A stretch of 64,000 bases of DNA from Haemophilus parainfluenzae (GTDB lineage: Bacteria; Pseudomonadota; Gammaproteobacteria; Enterobacterales; Pasteurellaceae). How positions within the stretch are numbered: the stretch's first letter is position 1; every line of letters starts with the position of its first letter. This document shows positions 9,865-19,861 of this stretch, piece by piece. The position numbers and the translations under genes are program-made. The stretch spans positions 248,001-312,000 of the forward strand of contig NZ_CP127167.1 in assembly GCF_036288925.1 (NCBI RefSeq), written 5' to 3'. The notes beneath the pieces were generated by a model. It ran no database searches. It saw only the letters and a list, made by a program, of their open reading frames with translations, and was not told the DNA's origin.

Positions 9865-11244
9865 TTATTTTTTATATTGATATGAACCATCAGATTGACG
9901 AATAAACTTACCGCCATTCGATAAACGAAGTTGATTCACTCGTCCTTGACTGTTCAATAAAACCTGTACTCTATCACCAGGTTTGAAACTGCTTAAGACA
10001 TTACCTGCACCAGGTGCTTTAGTCATCGCATTTACATCAGCAATATTCAATTTATTATCACGGAATACTTGCATCAATGAAACCCCTTGCGGCACAGTTA
10101 ATGTTTTAGTTGCGCCAGACAGCGGTGTTTTTTCTTCTGCTGGTCCAATTTTCACTCTATCACTTGTTGGTTTAGCCTCAACAATCTGAACATTCTTATT
10201 TTTCGTCACAACAGGTTTAGCCTCTTGAATTTTAGCTTGCTCTTTTCTTACCGTTTGAGTAGATGGAGCGCTCGCTTTGTCAGCTGATTTAAACTGTTTT
10301 TTCTCTTGAATAACTTGTGTCTGTTCACGACGTAGTTCTGCTTTATGTTCAACCGTTGCATTATTTTTTTCTACGGCTGGTTGTGCAGTTTTCACTGGCT
10401 CTTTAACTGGAGCTGGAGCAACAGTTGGTTGTGTAGGAGCTTCTGTTGCAGGTTGTTGAGCAACAGTTTGTTTTGCTGGTTCTGCAGTTTGAGGTTTAGT
10501 TGCATCTGCTTTGTCACCTACATATTGCATCGCTGGAGGCGTATCTGATTTAGCCTCATTTGCTGCTTGTTCTGTTGTTGCCGGAGCGGTTGTATTGTTG
10601 TTATCTAATACGGTTGTTTCAACCGGTTGAGATTGATCCAATGATTGAAACTGGACAGGGATTTCATTACCATTTTGTTGTTCAAAGCTCTCCACCGTAT
10701 CGGAGTTTGGTTTCAACGCAAAGAAAATGATCAGTAATACCACTAAACCCAAAATCGCAATAAATAAACGACGATGTTTTTCTGGTAACATTTGTAGAAC
10801 CTTCCATTTTTCAGGTGATTTCAAGCTTGCAGCAGCGGCTGCTGGTGCAACTGTTTCTGCTTGAGTTGTCACTTCTTCCACAATCTCTTCTGCAGGAGCA
10901 TTTTCAAAAATCACTTTTTCTTCCGCTACGTTTTCTACCTGAACATTCTCAACGGACTCTTGAGTTCCGAAAGCACTTGATGGCGCTGACTGTTCAGCAT
11001 TTTCACTTTGAAATGCTTGAGCTGGTGAAAAATGTTCACTTGTTGTCGTGCCAAAAGTCGGCTCTCGACGAACATGAAATTGCGTATCTGGTTGTTCTTT
11101 TTTACCAAAAAGGCCTTTGGCTTTATCAAAAATTGAGTCACTTGATTGAACCCGTTTTCTTGGTGTAATAGCGTCAGAATGATTGAGTCCTAAATCTAAT
11201 TCATTTTGAGATGAATTGTCATTAGATTGATTTTGCTTATCCAC
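9865..11244 (-). CDS. oapA: Opacity-associated protein OapA
   Basis: 459 residues from a GTG start (11244) that has GAGGT 6 bases upstream; a further GTG at 11277 has no ribosome site. Layout: a charged cytoplasmic N-terminus (to about 155), one membrane helix (about 157-177, LFIAILGLVVLLIIFF), a long Pro/Ala/Thr/Gln/Lys-rich low-complexity stalk (about 185-370), and a C-terminal OapA/LysM-like domain (about 375-459, VPQGVSLMQVFRDN). In H. influenzae OapA is linked to colony opacity and nasopharyngeal colonisation. The C-terminal domain family is thought to bind peptidoglycan. Confidence 0.9.
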   Translation of the reverse strand: MDKQNQSNDNSSQNELDLGLNHSDAITPRKRVQSSDSIFDKAKGLFGKKEQPDTQFHVRREPTFGTTTSEHFSPAQAFQSENAEQSAPSSAFGTQESVENVQVENVAEEKVIFENAPAEEIVEEVTTQAETVAPAAAAASLKSPEKWKVLQMLPEKHRRLFIAILGLVVLLIIFFALKPNSDTVESFEQQNGNEIPVQFQSLDQSQPVETTVLDNNNTTAPATTEQAANEAKSDTPPAMQYVGDKADATKPQTAEPAKQTVAQQPATEAPTQPTVAPAPVKEPVKTAQPAVEKNNATVEHKAELRREQTQVIQEKKQFKSADKASAPSTQTVRKEQAKIQEAKPVVTKNKNVQIVEAKPTSDRVKIGPAEEKTPLSGATKTLTVPQGVSLMQVFRDNKLNIADVNAMTKAPGAGNVLSSFKPGDRVQVLLNSQGRVNQLRLSNGGKFIRQSDGSYQYKK

Positions 11245-11317
11245 GATGTTACCTCGATTTGCTAAACTAAAGATCACACAAAAGTGCGGTGAAAAACTAA
11301 GCCCATTTTATCGGATA

Positions 11318-12340
11318 TTAAGATGTGTATAAAGTTTTATTTGGTTCCCCTCCGATTTCTCTCGCTAATTTGGGCACTAAATAACCTGAGGTGAGTGTCT
11401 GTAATTCTTTGTAGATTTGTAACGCTTTCTCATCTGAAATATAGAAATGGCTTGCACCCTGCACTTTATCCAACAAATGCAAGTAATAAGGCAGAATTCC
11501 CGCTTGAAACAACTTATCGCTCAATACTTTTAATGTATGTGGGTTATCATTCACATCTTTTAAAAGGACTGATTGATTGAGTAATGTGACCTTGGCGTCT
11601 ACCAGTTTTTGCATAGCCAAAGCGAGTTCTTCATCAATTTCATTTGGGTGATTGATATGCGTTACAAATACTGTTTGTAATGGACTTTTTAGCAATAAAT
11701 CACAAAACTCATCCGTAATACGCTCTGGAATCACGACCGGCAAACGAGAGTGAATACGCAAACGTTGTAAGTGCGGTATCTTTTCAAGGTGTTCTAATAG
11801 CCATGCCCATTCACCATCCTTTGCCATCATCGGATCACCGCCTGAGAAAATGACTTCTTCAATTTCAGGATGTGCAGCAATATAGTCTATTGCTTGCTGC
11901 CAACTCGTTTTATTGCCTGGATTTTGGTCATAAGGAAAATGACGACGGAAGCAATAACGGCAATTGACTGCACAGCCTCCTTTTGTCATGAACAGCAAGC
12001 GATTTTGATATTTATGCAGAATATTAGGTACCGCATTTTTTTGCTGCTCATCTAAAGGATCTTGGCTAAAACCTTCGGCCTCAATAAATTCTTGTTGAGC
12101 CGTCATTACCTGTAAAAAAAGTGGGTCTTTAGGATTCCCTTTTTCCATTTTTTCAACAAAAGGTAAAGGTACTCGCATAGCAAAAAGTTTACGAGCGACG
12201 ATGTCCTCGGCAAAATCTTCAACAGACAAATTTAAGGTTTTTAGCAAGATTTTCGGATCAGAAATCGCATTTTTTAGGGTTTCTAACCAATTTTGTTCTT
12301 CTCTAATCGCAATATTTCGGGTTAAAATACGCACTTTCAA
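11318..12340 (-). CDS. epmB: EF-P (R)-beta-lysylation enzyme EpmB
   Basis: 340 residues. Radical-SAM, PLP-dependent lysine 2,3-aminomutase that makes (R)-beta-lysine for EpmA to attach to elongation factor P. The radical-SAM Cys set is CAVNCRYCF (C-x3-C-x2-C), followed by SGGDPMM. It is divergent from efp with a 30-base gap, an arrangement seen in many gamma-proteobacteria and functionally sensible because EF-P is the target. No epmA is in the window. Confidence 0.95.
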   Translation of the reverse strand: MKVRILTRNIAIREEQNWLETLKNAISDPKILLKTLNLSVEDFAEDIVARKLFAMRVPLPFVEKMEKGNPKDPLFLQVMTAQQEFIEAEGFSQDPLDEQQKNAVPNILHKYQNRLLFMTKGGCAVNCRYCFRRHFPYDQNPGNKTSWQQAIDYIAAHPEIEEVIFSGGDPMMAKDGEWAWLLEHLEKIPHLQRLRIHSRLPVVIPERITDEFCDLLLKSPLQTVFVTHINHPNEIDEELALAMQKLVDAKVTLLNQSVLLKDVNDNPHTLKVLSDKLFQAGILPYYLHLLDKVQGASHFYISDEKALQIYKELQTLTSGYLVPKLAREIGGEPNKTLYTS

Positions 12341-12370
12341 ACAATCTCTATTTTTTAGGATATTTTTAAT

Positions 12371-12937
12371 ATGGCTACATATACTACCAGTGATTTCAAA
12401 CCAGGTCTAAAATTTATGCAAGACGGTGAGCCTTGTGTGATCGTTGAAAACGAATTCGTTAAACCAGGTAAAGGCCAAGCTTTTACTCGTACTCGTATTC
12501 GTAAATTAATTTCAGGCAAAGTATTAGACGTAAACTTCAAATCTGGTACTTCGGTTGAAGCTGCTGATGTTATGGATCTTAACCTCACTTATTCATACAA
12601 AGATGATGCATTCTGGTATTTCATGCACCCAGAAACATTCGAACAATACTCTGCTGATGCAAAAGCAGTAGGTGATTCAGAAAAATGGTTGTTAGATCAA
12701 GCAGATTGTATCGTGACTTTATGGAATGGTGCACCAATCAGCATCACACCACCAAACTTCGTAGAATTAGAAATCATCGATACTGATCCGGGCCTTAAAG
12801 GTGATACAGCCGGTACAGGCGGTAAACCAGCAACATTAAGCACTGGCGCTGTAGTGAAAGTACCTCTTTTCGTTCAAATCGGCGAAGTGATTAAAGTCGA
12901 TACTCGTTCAGGCGAATACGTTTCTCGTGTGAAATAA
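12371..12937 (+). CDS. efp: Elongation factor P
   Basis: 188 residues with the three-domain EF-P layout. Rescues ribosomes at polyproline stretches. The modification loop is KPGKGQAF with Lys34 as the expected acceptor of beta-lysine from EpmA/EpmB. The ATG start is the only sensible one. Divergent from epmB, so both promoters lie in the 30-base gap or inside the coding starts. Confidence 0.97.
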   Translation: MATYTTSDFKPGLKFMQDGEPCVIVENEFVKPGKGQAFTRTRIRKLISGKVLDVNFKSGTSVEAADVMDLNLTYSYKDDAFWYFMHPETFEQYSADAKAVGDSEKWLLDQADCIVTLWNGAPISITPPNFVELEIIDTDPGLKGDTAGTGGKPATLSTGAVVKVPLFVQIGEVIKVDTRSGEYVSRVK

Positions 12938-12961
12938 TCTTTTATAATGAGATAAAAAGAG

Positions 12962-12994
12962 CGGTCAATATTTGATGAATATTGGCCGTTTTTT
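12962..12994 (+). terminator. Terminator after efp
   Basis: Stem CGGTCAATATT (12962-12972) / AATATTGGCCG (12978-12988) with one wobble, followed by six T. Confidence 0.85.
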
Positions 12995-13023
12995 ATTGCT
13001 TGCTCATTAGTTTTATAGATATA

Positions 13024-13050
13024 AAAAATGCGGTTATTTCTAACCGCACT
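13024..13050 (-). terminator. Terminator after protein E gene
   Basis: Stem GCGGTTA/TAACCGC carrying an uptake signal at 13041-13050, followed on the minus strand by a T-rich run (complement of AAAAAA). Confidence 0.8.
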
Positions 13051-13058
13051 TTGATTGA

Positions 13059-13562
13059 TTATTTTGCTTTTGAGCCTTCTAACTCTAAAGAAGGTTTTCT
13101 ATCTGAGTTCACACAAATGATTTGTGCGGCAGCATAGAGCGTTGTATTCGGCTTTAAACTAATGGTGTATTTCTCTTGTTTTTTCGGTGCTGCACGTAAA
13201 CCTTCGCCCCAGAAATCATCATAAAAATCGGTACGAACTTGGGTTAAATGGTAGTTCTTACAGTTTAAGATTTTATATTGGCGAACAGAACGTGCATAAC
13301 GTCTAGTTTCGTTTGGATACACATATAAACCTTTATCCAAATTTACGACTGCATCAAAATGCACTTGGTTTAAATCTTGGTTATCGACCCAAATAGAATC
13401 AGCATCAATATAGTAATTTTTATCTTTTACCAATCGAACATAACCCACTCTATCTTTAGAAGGTGGGCTTAGTTTCACCTCTTCTTGATAAAGTGTCGGT
13501 TGGACAGCTGAACAGCCTGCTAAAAGGGCTATACCTAAAAACGTTAATGCTAATTTTTTCAT
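13059..13562 (-). CDS. Surface-adhesin protein E (PE) lipoprotein
   Basis: 167 residues with a lipoprotein signal and lipobox LLAGC (Cys17). The body closely matches remembered H. influenzae protein E (HI_0178): GYVRLVKDKNYYIDADSIW, HFDAVVNLDKGLYVYP, RRYARSVRQYKILNC, LTQVRTDFYDDFWGEGLRA. PE is an outer-membrane lipoprotein that binds host epithelium, vitronectin, laminin and plasminogen. Two Cys (ILNC and IICVN) probably form its disulphide. It lies next to pflA, the same neighbour as in H. influenzae. Confidence 0.92.
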   Translation of the reverse strand: MKKLALTFLGIALLAGCSAVQPTLYQEEVKLSPPSKDRVGYVRLVKDKNYYIDADSIWVDNQDLNQVHFDAVVNLDKGLYVYPNETRRYARSVRQYKILNCKNYHLTQVRTDFYDDFWGEGLRAAPKKQEKYTISLKPNTTLYAAAQIICVNSDRKPSLELEGSKAK

Positions 13563-13616
13563 TTTTCTCTCCTTAAAGCTTACTGAAGCTTGCTGTTTAC
13601 CATTTCATACTATCGC

Positions 13617-14357
13617 TTAATATTTTACGGTGTGTCCGTATCCCTCTAAGATATTTTTAATATGCTCAAGCGACTCTTTTGTCGGTGGCAATACATCTTC
13701 GAGTTCATAGTCAAACCCAAGGGTTTTCCATTTGTGGGCACCTAATCGATGATAAGGTAGAAGTTCGACTTTTTCAATATTGGTCATACCTTCAATAAAC
13801 TGTCCGAGCAGATGAACATCATGATCGTTATCGGTATAGCCTGGAACTACTACATAACGAATCCAGGTACGCTGATTACGTTTTTGCAAATATTTCGCAA
13901 ATTCCAGCGTCCGTTTATTCGGTACGCCGATCAAATTCTGGTGTACTTTGTCGTTCAGTTCTTTTAAATCAAGCAAAACGAGATCAGTTACATCGAGTAG
14001 TTCATCAATAATATGGTCATAATGACGTACAAACCCATTAGTATCTAAACAAGTATTAATCCCTTCTGCTTTACAAGCTCGGAACCAGTCACGCACAAAT
14101 TCTGCTTGAAGAATTGCCTCACCACCTGATGCTGTCACACCACCACCAGTTGCATTCATAAAATGGCGATAGCTCACGACTTCTTTCATGAGTTCTTCCA
14201 CACTGATTTCGCGCCCACCATCAAGATCCCAAGTATCACGGTTATGGCAATATTTGCAACGCATTAAACAGCCTTGCATAAATAAAATAAAACGAATACC
14301 GGGGCCATCCACGGTTCCACAGGATTCAAAGGAGTGAATTCTTCCTAGCACAGACAT
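13617..14357 (-). CDS. pflA: Pyruvate formate-lyase activating enzyme
   Basis: 246 residues. Radical-SAM activase that installs the glycyl radical on PflB. Cys set [14 protein letters not shown] (C-x3-C-x2-C) and the downstream [13 protein letters not shown] motif are present. A small ABM-domain gene and two hairpins lie between it and pflB on the same strand. The likely role is anaerobic pyruvate metabolism with PflB and FocA. Confidence 0.96.
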   Translation of the reverse strand: MSVLGRIHSFESCGTVDGPGIRFILFMQGCLMRCKYCHNRDTWDLDGGREISVEELMKEVVSYRHFMNATGGGVTASGGEAILQAEFVRDWFRACKAEGINTCLDTNGFVRHYDHIIDELLDVTDLVLLDLKELNDKVHQNLIGVPNKRTLEFAKYLQKRNQRTWIRYVVVPGYTDNDHDVHLLGQFIEGMTNIEKVELLPYHRLGAHKWKTLGFDYELEDVLPPTKESLEHIKNILEGYGHTVKY

Positions 14358-14411
14358 ACATAAATTTCCAAAAAATTAATCTAGCTAAATTTTACCAAAA
14401 ATATCATCTAT

Positions 14412-14443
14412 AAAAAATGAGCCTGACTTAAAATCAGGCTCAT
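14412..14443 (-). terminator. Terminator after ABM-domain gene
   Basis: Perfect stem ATGAGCCTGA (14417-14426) / TCAGGCTCAT (14434-14443), then a T run on the minus strand. It separates the ABM gene from pflA. Confidence 0.85.
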
Positions 14444-14473
14444 AATTAAAATATATTTATCAAAGTGCGGTCA

Positions 14474-14764
14474 TTATTCGCTAACTTTTTGAAAGGTTTG
14501 CACCACTGGCGCTTGTTCACAATACTCGACCAATACAGGTACAATTGAGGTAAAGTGTGACGTTGCAAAATGTTGTTCTAAATCGGCTTTGCTTTTCCAT
14601 TGCTCAATAAAAACATAATGATTAGCCTGCTCACTATTTTGTTGTAATTCATAAGATACGCATCCTGTTTCTTGACGAGTATGCTTAATTAATTCTTTGC
14701 ATTGAGTTAGAAAATCATTAATTTTGTCTGCTTTTACTGAAAATTGGGCAATAACTGTTAGCAT
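14474..14764 (-). CDS. ABM-domain quinol monooxygenase-like protein
   Basis: 96 residues from MLTVIAQFSVKAD; the start is set by AGGAGAG 7 bases upstream, so a longer start at 14800 inside the pflB terminator is rejected. A single antibiotic-biosynthesis-monooxygenase fold (YgiN type): TVIAQFSVKADKINDFL, ETGCVSYELQQN, FIEQWKSKADLEQHFAT. Family members act as small dimeric heme- or quinone-related oxygenases; the substrate here is unknown. It has hairpins on both sides and so may be transcribed alone. Confidence 0.85.
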   Translation of the reverse strand: MLTVIAQFSVKADKINDFLTQCKELIKHTRQETGCVSYELQQNSEQANHYVFIEQWKSKADLEQHFATSHFTSIVPVLVEYCEQAPVVQTFQKVSE

Positions 14765-14790
14765 AATTTGCTCTCCTATATATAAAAATA

Positions 14791-14821
14791 AACCACTCAC
14801 AAAACTAGTCTGTGAGTGGTT
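14791..14821 (-). terminator. Terminator after pflB
   Basis: Perfect 11-bp stem AACCACTCACA (14791-14801) / TGTGAGTGGTT (14811-14821) with a T-rich tail on the minus strand (TATTTTTATA). Confidence 0.85.
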
Positions 14822-14846
14822 TATATTAAAACATAATATTATTTAC

Positions 14847-17159
14847 TTAGAAAGACTCAGTAAATGTACGAGTTACGACGTCTTGTTGTTGCTCTTTAGT
14901 TAAAGAGTTGAAACGTACTGCGTAACCAGATACACGGATAGTCAATTGTGGATATTTATCCGGATTTTCCATTGCATCTAACAACATTTCACGGTTTAAC
15001 ACGTTCACATTTAAGTGTTGGCCACCTTCAACTGTTGCTTCGTGGTGGAAGTAACCATCCATTAAGCCAGCAAGATTACGACGTTGTGCTTCTGCATCTT
15101 TACCTAACGCATTTGGTACGATTGAGAAGGTATAAGAAATACCATCTTTCGCGTAAGCAAATGGAAGTTTAGCTACAGAAGTTAATGATGCTACCGCACC
15201 TTTTTGGTCACGACCGTGCATTGGGTTTGCTCCTGGTCCGAATGGTGCACCAGCACGACGACCATCTGGAGTATTACCCGTTTTCTTACCATAAACCACG
15301 TTAGAAGTAATGGTTAATACAGATTGTGTAGGCACTGCATTGCGGTAAGTTTTAAGTTTTTGAATTTTCTTCATGAAACGTTCAACTAAGTCACAAGCGA
15401 TGTCATCAACACGGTTATCGTTGTTACCATATTGTGGATATTCACCTTCGATTTCAAAGTCGATTGCTACGTTACTTGCTACAACATTGCCATCTTTATC
15501 TTTGATGTCACCACGAACCGGTTTAACTTTCGCATATTTAATTGCTGAAAGTGAGTCTGCCGCAACAGAAAGACCTGCAATACCACAAGCCATGGTACGG
15601 TATACATCACGATCATGTAATGCCATTAATGCTGCTTCGTATGAATATTTATCGTGCATATAGTGGATTACGTTTAATGCAGTCACATATTGTTTTGCCA
15701 ACCAATCCATAAAGCTATCCATACGAGTCATTACTGTATCAAAATCTAACACTTCATCAGTAATTGGTGCTGTTTTCGGACCTACTTGCATACCTAATTT
15801 TTCATCGATACCGCCGTTGATTGCGTATAACAATGTTTTCGCTAAGTTTGCACGTGCACCGAAGAATTGCATTTGTTTACCCACAACCATTGGTGATACA
15901 CAACATGCGATTGCGTAGTCATCATTGTTGAAGTCTGGACGCATTAAATCATCATTTTCGTATTGAACTGATGAGGTATCAATCGATACTTTCGCACAGA
16001 AACGTTTGAAGTTTTCAGGTAATTGTTCAGACCAAAGGATAGTTAAGTTTGGTTCTGGAGAAGTACCCATGTTGTAAAGGGTGTGTAAAATACGGAATGT
16101 ATTTTTGGTTACTAATGTACGACCGTCTAACCCCATACCTGCGATGGTTTCAGTTGCCCACATTGGGTCGCCTGAGAATAATTGATCGTATTCAGGTGTA
16201 CGTAAGAAACGAACCATACGGAGTTTCATAACTAAGTGGTCAACTAATTCTTGCGCTTCAGTTTCAGTAATTTTACCTGCTTGTAAATCACGTTCGATAT
16301 AGATATCGATAAAGGTTGCAGTACGACCGAATGACATCGCTGCACCGTTTTGTGATTTGATTGCAGCAAGATAAGCAAAGTACATCCATTGAATGGCTTC
16401 TTTAGCATTAGTTGCAGGGTTAGAAATATCATAACCGTAGCTTGCCGCCATTTGTTTCATTTGACCTAATGCACGGTGTTGTTCTGCGATTTCTTCACGT
16501 AAACGAATAGTTGCTTCAAGATTTACGCCATCTTCTAAGTCTTTTTGTAAAGAAGAGAACTGTGCGTATTTATCTTTCATTAAGAAGTCAACACCATAAA
16601 GTGCGACACGACGGTAGTCACCAATGATACGACCACGGCCGTAAGCATCTGGAAGACCAGTTAATACACCCGATTTACGACAACGTAAAATGTCTGGCGT
16701 ATAAACATCAAATACACCTTGGTTGTGGGTTTTACGATATTCAGTAAAGATTTTTTTCACTTCAGGATCTAATTCACGACCGTAAATTTTGCATGATCCT
16801 TCCACCATTTTAATGCCACCAAATGGCATAATGGCACGTTTTAATGGCGCATCTGTTTGAAGACCAACTATTTTTTCTAAATCTTTATTGATATAGCCTG
16901 GCGCGTGAGAAATAATCGTTGAAGGCGTATGTTCGTCAAAGTCTAATGGCGCGTGAGTGCGGTTTTCAACTTTGATCCCTTCCATTACGGTTTCCCAAAG
17001 TTTTGTTGTCGCTTCGGTTGGACCAGCTAAGAAAGAATCATCACCTTCATACGGGGTGTAGTTTTTCTGAATAAAATCACGCACGTTGACGTTTTCTTGC
17101 CAATCACCGGCAACGAACCCTGTCCACGCCACTTTTTGTGCTTCATTAAGTTCTGACAT
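14847..17159 (-). CDS. pflB: Formate C-acetyltransferase (pyruvate formate-lyase)
   Basis: 770 residues. Converts pyruvate and CoA to acetyl-CoA and formate under anaerobiosis. The catalytic Cys pair lies in [10 protein letters not shown] and the glycyl radical site is RVSGYAVRF (Gly745). Start MSELNEAQ follows AAGGAA at 7 bases and matches E. coli; an ATG two codons upstream is too close to the ribosome site. It lies 53 bases after focA, as in the E. coli focA-pflB operon. Confidence 0.97.
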   Translation of the reverse strand: MSELNEAQKVAWTGFVAGDWQENVNVRDFIQKNYTPYEGDDSFLAGPTEATTKLWETVMEGIKVENRTHAPLDFDEHTPSTIISHAPGYINKDLEKIVGLQTDAPLKRAIMPFGGIKMVEGSCKIYGRELDPEVKKIFTEYRKTHNQGVFDVYTPDILRCRKSGVLTGLPDAYGRGRIIGDYRRVALYGVDFLMKDKYAQFSSLQKDLEDGVNLEATIRLREEIAEQHRALGQMKQMAASYGYDISNPATNAKEAIQWMYFAYLAAIKSQNGAAMSFGRTATFIDIYIERDLQAGKITETEAQELVDHLVMKLRMVRFLRTPEYDQLFSGDPMWATETIAGMGLDGRTLVTKNTFRILHTLYNMGTSPEPNLTILWSEQLPENFKRFCAKVSIDTSSVQYENDDLMRPDFNNDDYAIACCVSPMVVGKQMQFFGARANLAKTLLYAINGGIDEKLGMQVGPKTAPITDEVLDFDTVMTRMDSFMDWLAKQYVTALNVIHYMHDKYSYEAALMALHDRDVYRTMACGIAGLSVAADSLSAIKYAKVKPVRGDIKDKDGNVVASNVAIDFEIEGEYPQYGNNDNRVDDIACDLVERFMKKIQKLKTYRNAVPTQSVLTITSNVVYGKKTGNTPDGRRAGAPFGPGANPMHGRDQKGAVASLTSVAKLPFAYAKDGISYTFSIVPNALGKDAEAQRRNLAGLMDGYFHHEATVEGGQHLNVNVLNREMLLDAMENPDKYPQLTIRVSGYAVRFNSLTKEQQQDVVTRTFTESF

Positions 17160-17212
17160 AGTCATTTCCTTTTTTAATTGATAAAAAATAAGTCTGTTAG
17201 TTCGTTAGTACA

Positions 17213-18067
17213 TTAGTGAGCTTTAGTTAAATAACGTTGGAATAAGCCGATACAAACTGCGCCGCCCACAATGTTGCCCAACGTTACGGGAATTAAATTC
17301 TTCACAATGAAATGATAAAGATCTAAGTCTGCATATTTCATTGGATCCACACCAATTTGTTGCCAAAATTCTGGTGTACTAAAATGAGCTGTGATAATGC
17401 CTAGTGGAATCATAAACATATTTGCCACACAGTGTTCAAAACCTGATGCGACAAATAAACCAATCGGCATGATCATAATAAATGCTTTGTCTGTAACAGT
17501 TTTACCGGAATAAGACATCCATACCGCTACACACACCATAATGTTACATAAAATACCAAGGTTAAATGCTTCAAACCAAGTATGATGAATCTTATGTTGA
17601 GCGGTTGCCAAAATGGTTAAACCCCATTGACCATTTGCTGCCATGGTTTGTCCTCCAAACCAAATCACCGCAGCAATAAATAAACCGCCTATGAAGTTGC
17701 CCAAATATACTACAATCCAATTTCGAATCATTTGGGTTGTGGTTATTTTTCCGCCTACACGGGCAACTAAGGTTAAAGTAGAAGAGGTGAATAATTCTGA
17801 ACCTAAAATCACCACCATAATTACGCCCAAGGAGAAGACTAATCCACCAACTAATTTGGTTAATCCCCAAGGCGCACCAGCGCTCGCTGTTTGAGTTGTC
17901 GTATAAAATACAAAGGCTAATGCAATACAAGCCCCAGCACTAATACCAGACATGAATGATAAAAATGGACGTTTTTGCGCTTTATACGCAGCGATGTTTT
18001 CAGCATAATCCGTTGCTTCAACTGATGTGAGAGCAACAGAAGATTGATTTAAATTTTCTGATGCCAT
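17213..18067 (-). CDS. focA: Formate channel FocA
   Basis: 284 residues, six transmembrane helices of the formate-nitrite transporter family; moves formate made by PflB. Start MASENLNQSS follows TTGGAG; a TTG four codons upstream is less likely. Conserved regions: GISAGACIALAF, GSELFTSSTL, NFIGGLF, ASGFEHCVANMF, NIVGGA. First gene of focA-pflB. Confidence 0.95.
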   Translation of the reverse strand: MASENLNQSSVALTSVEATDYAENIAAYKAQKRPFLSFMSGISAGACIALAFVFYTTTQTASAGAPWGLTKLVGGLVFSLGVIMVVILGSELFTSSTLTLVARVGGKITTTQMIRNWIVVYLGNFIGGLFIAAVIWFGGQTMAANGQWGLTILATAQHKIHHTWFEAFNLGILCNIMVCVAVWMSYSGKTVTDKAFIMIMPIGLFVASGFEHCVANMFMIPLGIITAHFSTPEFWQQIGVDPMKYADLDLYHFIVKNLIPVTLGNIVGGAVCIGLFQRYLTKAH

Positions 18068-18188
18068 ATCTGACTCCAAATAATTAATTTATTCTTTTTA
18101 TACTTCAACATAGGTATTTTTATACCTATTGGTATTCTACTCTCTTAAAAAACCTTTGCAAGAAATCCCCCATTTATTTCAAAAAAAT

Positions 18189-18202
18189 TTGATATTTTGC
18201 AA
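18189..18202. promoter_or_regulatory. Candidate FNR box upstream of focA
   Basis: TTGAT-ATTT-TGCAA compares with the FNR consensus TTGAT-N4-ATCAA: full left half, three of five on the right. It is about 122 bases upstream of the focA start. FNR control of focA-pfl is known in relatives; this box is only suggestive. Confidence 0.3.
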
Positions 18203-18229
18203 GTTTTGGTAAATTTTCTACTCAAATAC

Positions 18230-18260
18230 AAAAAAAAGCGAGATATCTCTATCCCGCTTT
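18230..18260 (-). terminator. Terminator after comEA
   Basis: Stem AAAGCGAGAT (18235-18244) / ATCCCGCTTT (18251-18260) with one mismatch and a T tract on the minus strand from the A run at 18230-18237. Confidence 0.8.
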
Positions 18261-18280
18261 TTATATATAAATAACAGAGA

Positions 18281-18631
18281 TTAAAACACGATGCGATCGC
18301 GATTTTTCTCTAAGGTTGCTTTACCTATGCCTTGTACTTCAAGCAATTGTTCTGCCATAGTGAAATTACCGTGCTTTTCACGATACTGTACAATGGCTTC
18401 CGCCTTTTTCGCACCAATACCAATTAGCGCTTTTTGAATTTCTGATGCGCTGGCGGTATTGATATTTAATTTATCACTCACTGCTTGTTGTGTCGTTTGT
18501 GATGCAGTTTGTTGCTGAACTTGCGCTTGAGGTAGAGCCTGTTCAGCCACTTGTTCTTCTGCAAACACTTGCGAGCTCAACATTGTGGTTGCAACAAATA
18601 ATGAACTAAATAAATGTTTCATCAATTTCAT
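18281..18631 (-). CDS. comEA: Competence helix-hairpin-helix protein ComEA (ComE1)
   Basis: 116 residues. Start [12 protein letters not shown] follows AAAGGG and opens a signal peptide ending near VFAEE; a longer frame upstream has no signal or ribosome site and runs over the promoter. After a Gln/Ala-rich linker comes a double helix-hairpin-helix DNA-binding domain ([29 protein letters not shown], then [15 protein letters not shown]). ComEA is the periplasmic DNA receptor that pulls DNA in after the type IV pilus. The CRP-S site upstream places it in the competence regulon. Confidence 0.95.
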   Translation of the reverse strand: MKLMKHLFSSLFVATTMLSSQVFAEEQVAEQALPQAQVQQQTASQTTQQAVSDKLNINTASASEIQKALIGIGAKKAEAIVQYREKHGNFTMAEQLLEVQGIGKATLEKNRDRIVF

Positions 18632-18724
18632 AAAAATGCCCTTTATTAATAAAAAGTACCGTTGATTTATATCAACAGCGACATTTTTAAGAAAGACCAA
18701 AAACACGCAAGAAATTGACCGCAC

Positions 18725-18746
18725 TTTTGCGATCATGATCGCAAAA
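18725..18746. promoter_or_regulatory. CRP-S competence regulatory element of comEA
   Basis: Perfect 22-bp palindrome TTTTGCGA-N6-TCGCAAAA with centre TCATGA, about 94 bases upstream of the comEA start. This matches the CRP-S form (TGCGA-N6-TCGCA with flanking T and A runs) that needs Sxy as well as CRP in H. influenzae. CRP-N sites would read TGTGA-N6-TCACA. Confidence 0.92.
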
Positions 18747-18774
18747 ATTACATTTAAGTAAATGAAAAACGACC

Positions 18775-19092
18775 TTAGCGCACCACCACTGCCGTGCCAC
18801 TTGCAATCACCATAAACATGCTTTTCGTGCCTACCGTTGTGTAATTAACCTCTACGCCAACAATGGCATTAGCACCCAAGGCATTTGCTTTTTCTTCAAG
18901 TTCTTTCAACGCATCTTGACGCGCGCGACTAATACGACGCTCATAAACACTAGAACGCCCACCAATCACATCTGTGATGCCAGCAAAAAAATCACGCATG
19001 AAGTTTGCCCCCGCAATCACCTCACCAAAGACGACTTGTTTGTATTCTACGATTTGTTTCCCTTCAACACTAGGGGTTGTTGTCACAATCAT
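18775..19092 (-). CDS. ybjQ: YbjQ-family (UPF0145) protein
   Basis: 105 residues, typical of the YbjQ/UPF0145 family of small pentameric proteins of unclear function. Visible features: [58 protein letters not shown] and the glycine-containing C-terminal ASGTAVVV. No operon partner is clear; a 38-base gap separates it from rdgB on the same strand. Confidence 0.85.
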   Translation of the reverse strand: MIVTTTPSVEGKQIVEYKQVVFGEVIAGANFMRDFFAGITDVIGGRSSVYERRISRARQDALKELEEKANALGANAIVGVEVNYTTVGTKSMFMVIASGTAVVVR

Positions 19093-19130
19093 TTTGTATC
19101 CTTAAATTCTCGTTAAAAATTAACCGCACT

Positions 19131-19730
19131 TTAGACGCTTAATTTTGATTTTAAAATGGCTAATGCCTTAGCACGATGAGAAATTTTCTTTTTCTCTACG
19201 GTTTCTAATTCTGCAAAAGTACAACCTTTTTCAGGGCTAAAAAAGAGCGAATCGTAACCAAAGCCGTTTTCACCTCGTTCTTCATAAATGATATTCCCTT
19301 CACATTCACCTTGAGCAATGATCGGAGAAGGATCACTTGGGTATTGTAATAACACAATCGTACTCACAAATTTTGCTTGGCGACGTTCAGTTGGTACATC
19401 AGCTAATTCTGCCAGTAATTTTTCACGATTTTTCGCATCGGCTTCCTCACCATCTACACCCGCATAGCGTGCAGAATACAATCCTGGCGCACCATTTAAC
19501 ACATCCACCACAAGACCGGAATCATCTGCAATAGCCGGTAAACCTGATTTTTCAGATGCATAACGCGCTTTCAGGATCGCATTTTCGACAAACGTTAAGC
19601 CCGTTTCCTCTGGGCTTTCGATGCCTAAATCCGTTTGAGCAATCACTTCAAAACCGAAATCGGCTAATACGTCTGCCATTTCTTTTACTTTGCCTTTATT
19701 GCCCGTGGCAAGCACAATTTTTTGCTTCAT
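19131..19730 (-). CDS. rdgB: XTP/dITP pyrophosphatase RdgB
   Basis: 199 residues of the HAM1/RdgB family, which removes deaminated purine nucleotides (ITP, dITP, XTP) from the pool. Start [15 protein letters not shown] follows GAGGA; the ATG five codons upstream overlaps that site. Motifs: [11 protein letters not shown] for phosphate binding, [23 protein letters not shown] and SHRAKAL. Confidence 0.95.
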   Translation of the reverse strand: MKQKIVLATGNKGKVKEMADVLADFGFEVIAQTDLGIESPEETGLTFVENAILKARYASEKSGLPAIADDSGLVVDVLNGAPGLYSARYAGVDGEEADAKNREKLLAELADVPTERRQAKFVSTIVLLQYPSDPSPIIAQGECEGNIIYEERGENGFGYDSLFFSPEKGCTFAELETVEKKKISHRAKALAILKSKLSV

Positions 19731-19796
19731 GATTCTGTTCCTCATATCAAATATTGTCTTATTCTAGCACCTCACCAAAAATTTTCGGAATAAATA

Positions 19797-19827
19797 TTGA
19801 CTTTAACCTTAGGTCAAAGTTTATGAT
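19797..19827 (+). promoter_or_regulatory. MerR/CueR-type promoter with 19-bp spacer
   Basis: A -35 TTGACT (19797-19802) and -10 TATGAT (19822-19827) are separated by 19 bp. The spacer region holds a dyad with 9-bp arms ACTTTAACC (19800-19808) and GGTCAAAGT (19812-19820), one mismatch, 3 bp apart. Over-long spacers with a dyad are the hallmark of promoters untwisted by MerR-family activators. The DUF305 gene starts 34 bases further on. The regulator gene is not in the window. Confidence 0.75.
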
Positions 19828-19861
19828 TGGTGCTCATTCAGTTATCACATAGGAGAAAAAC

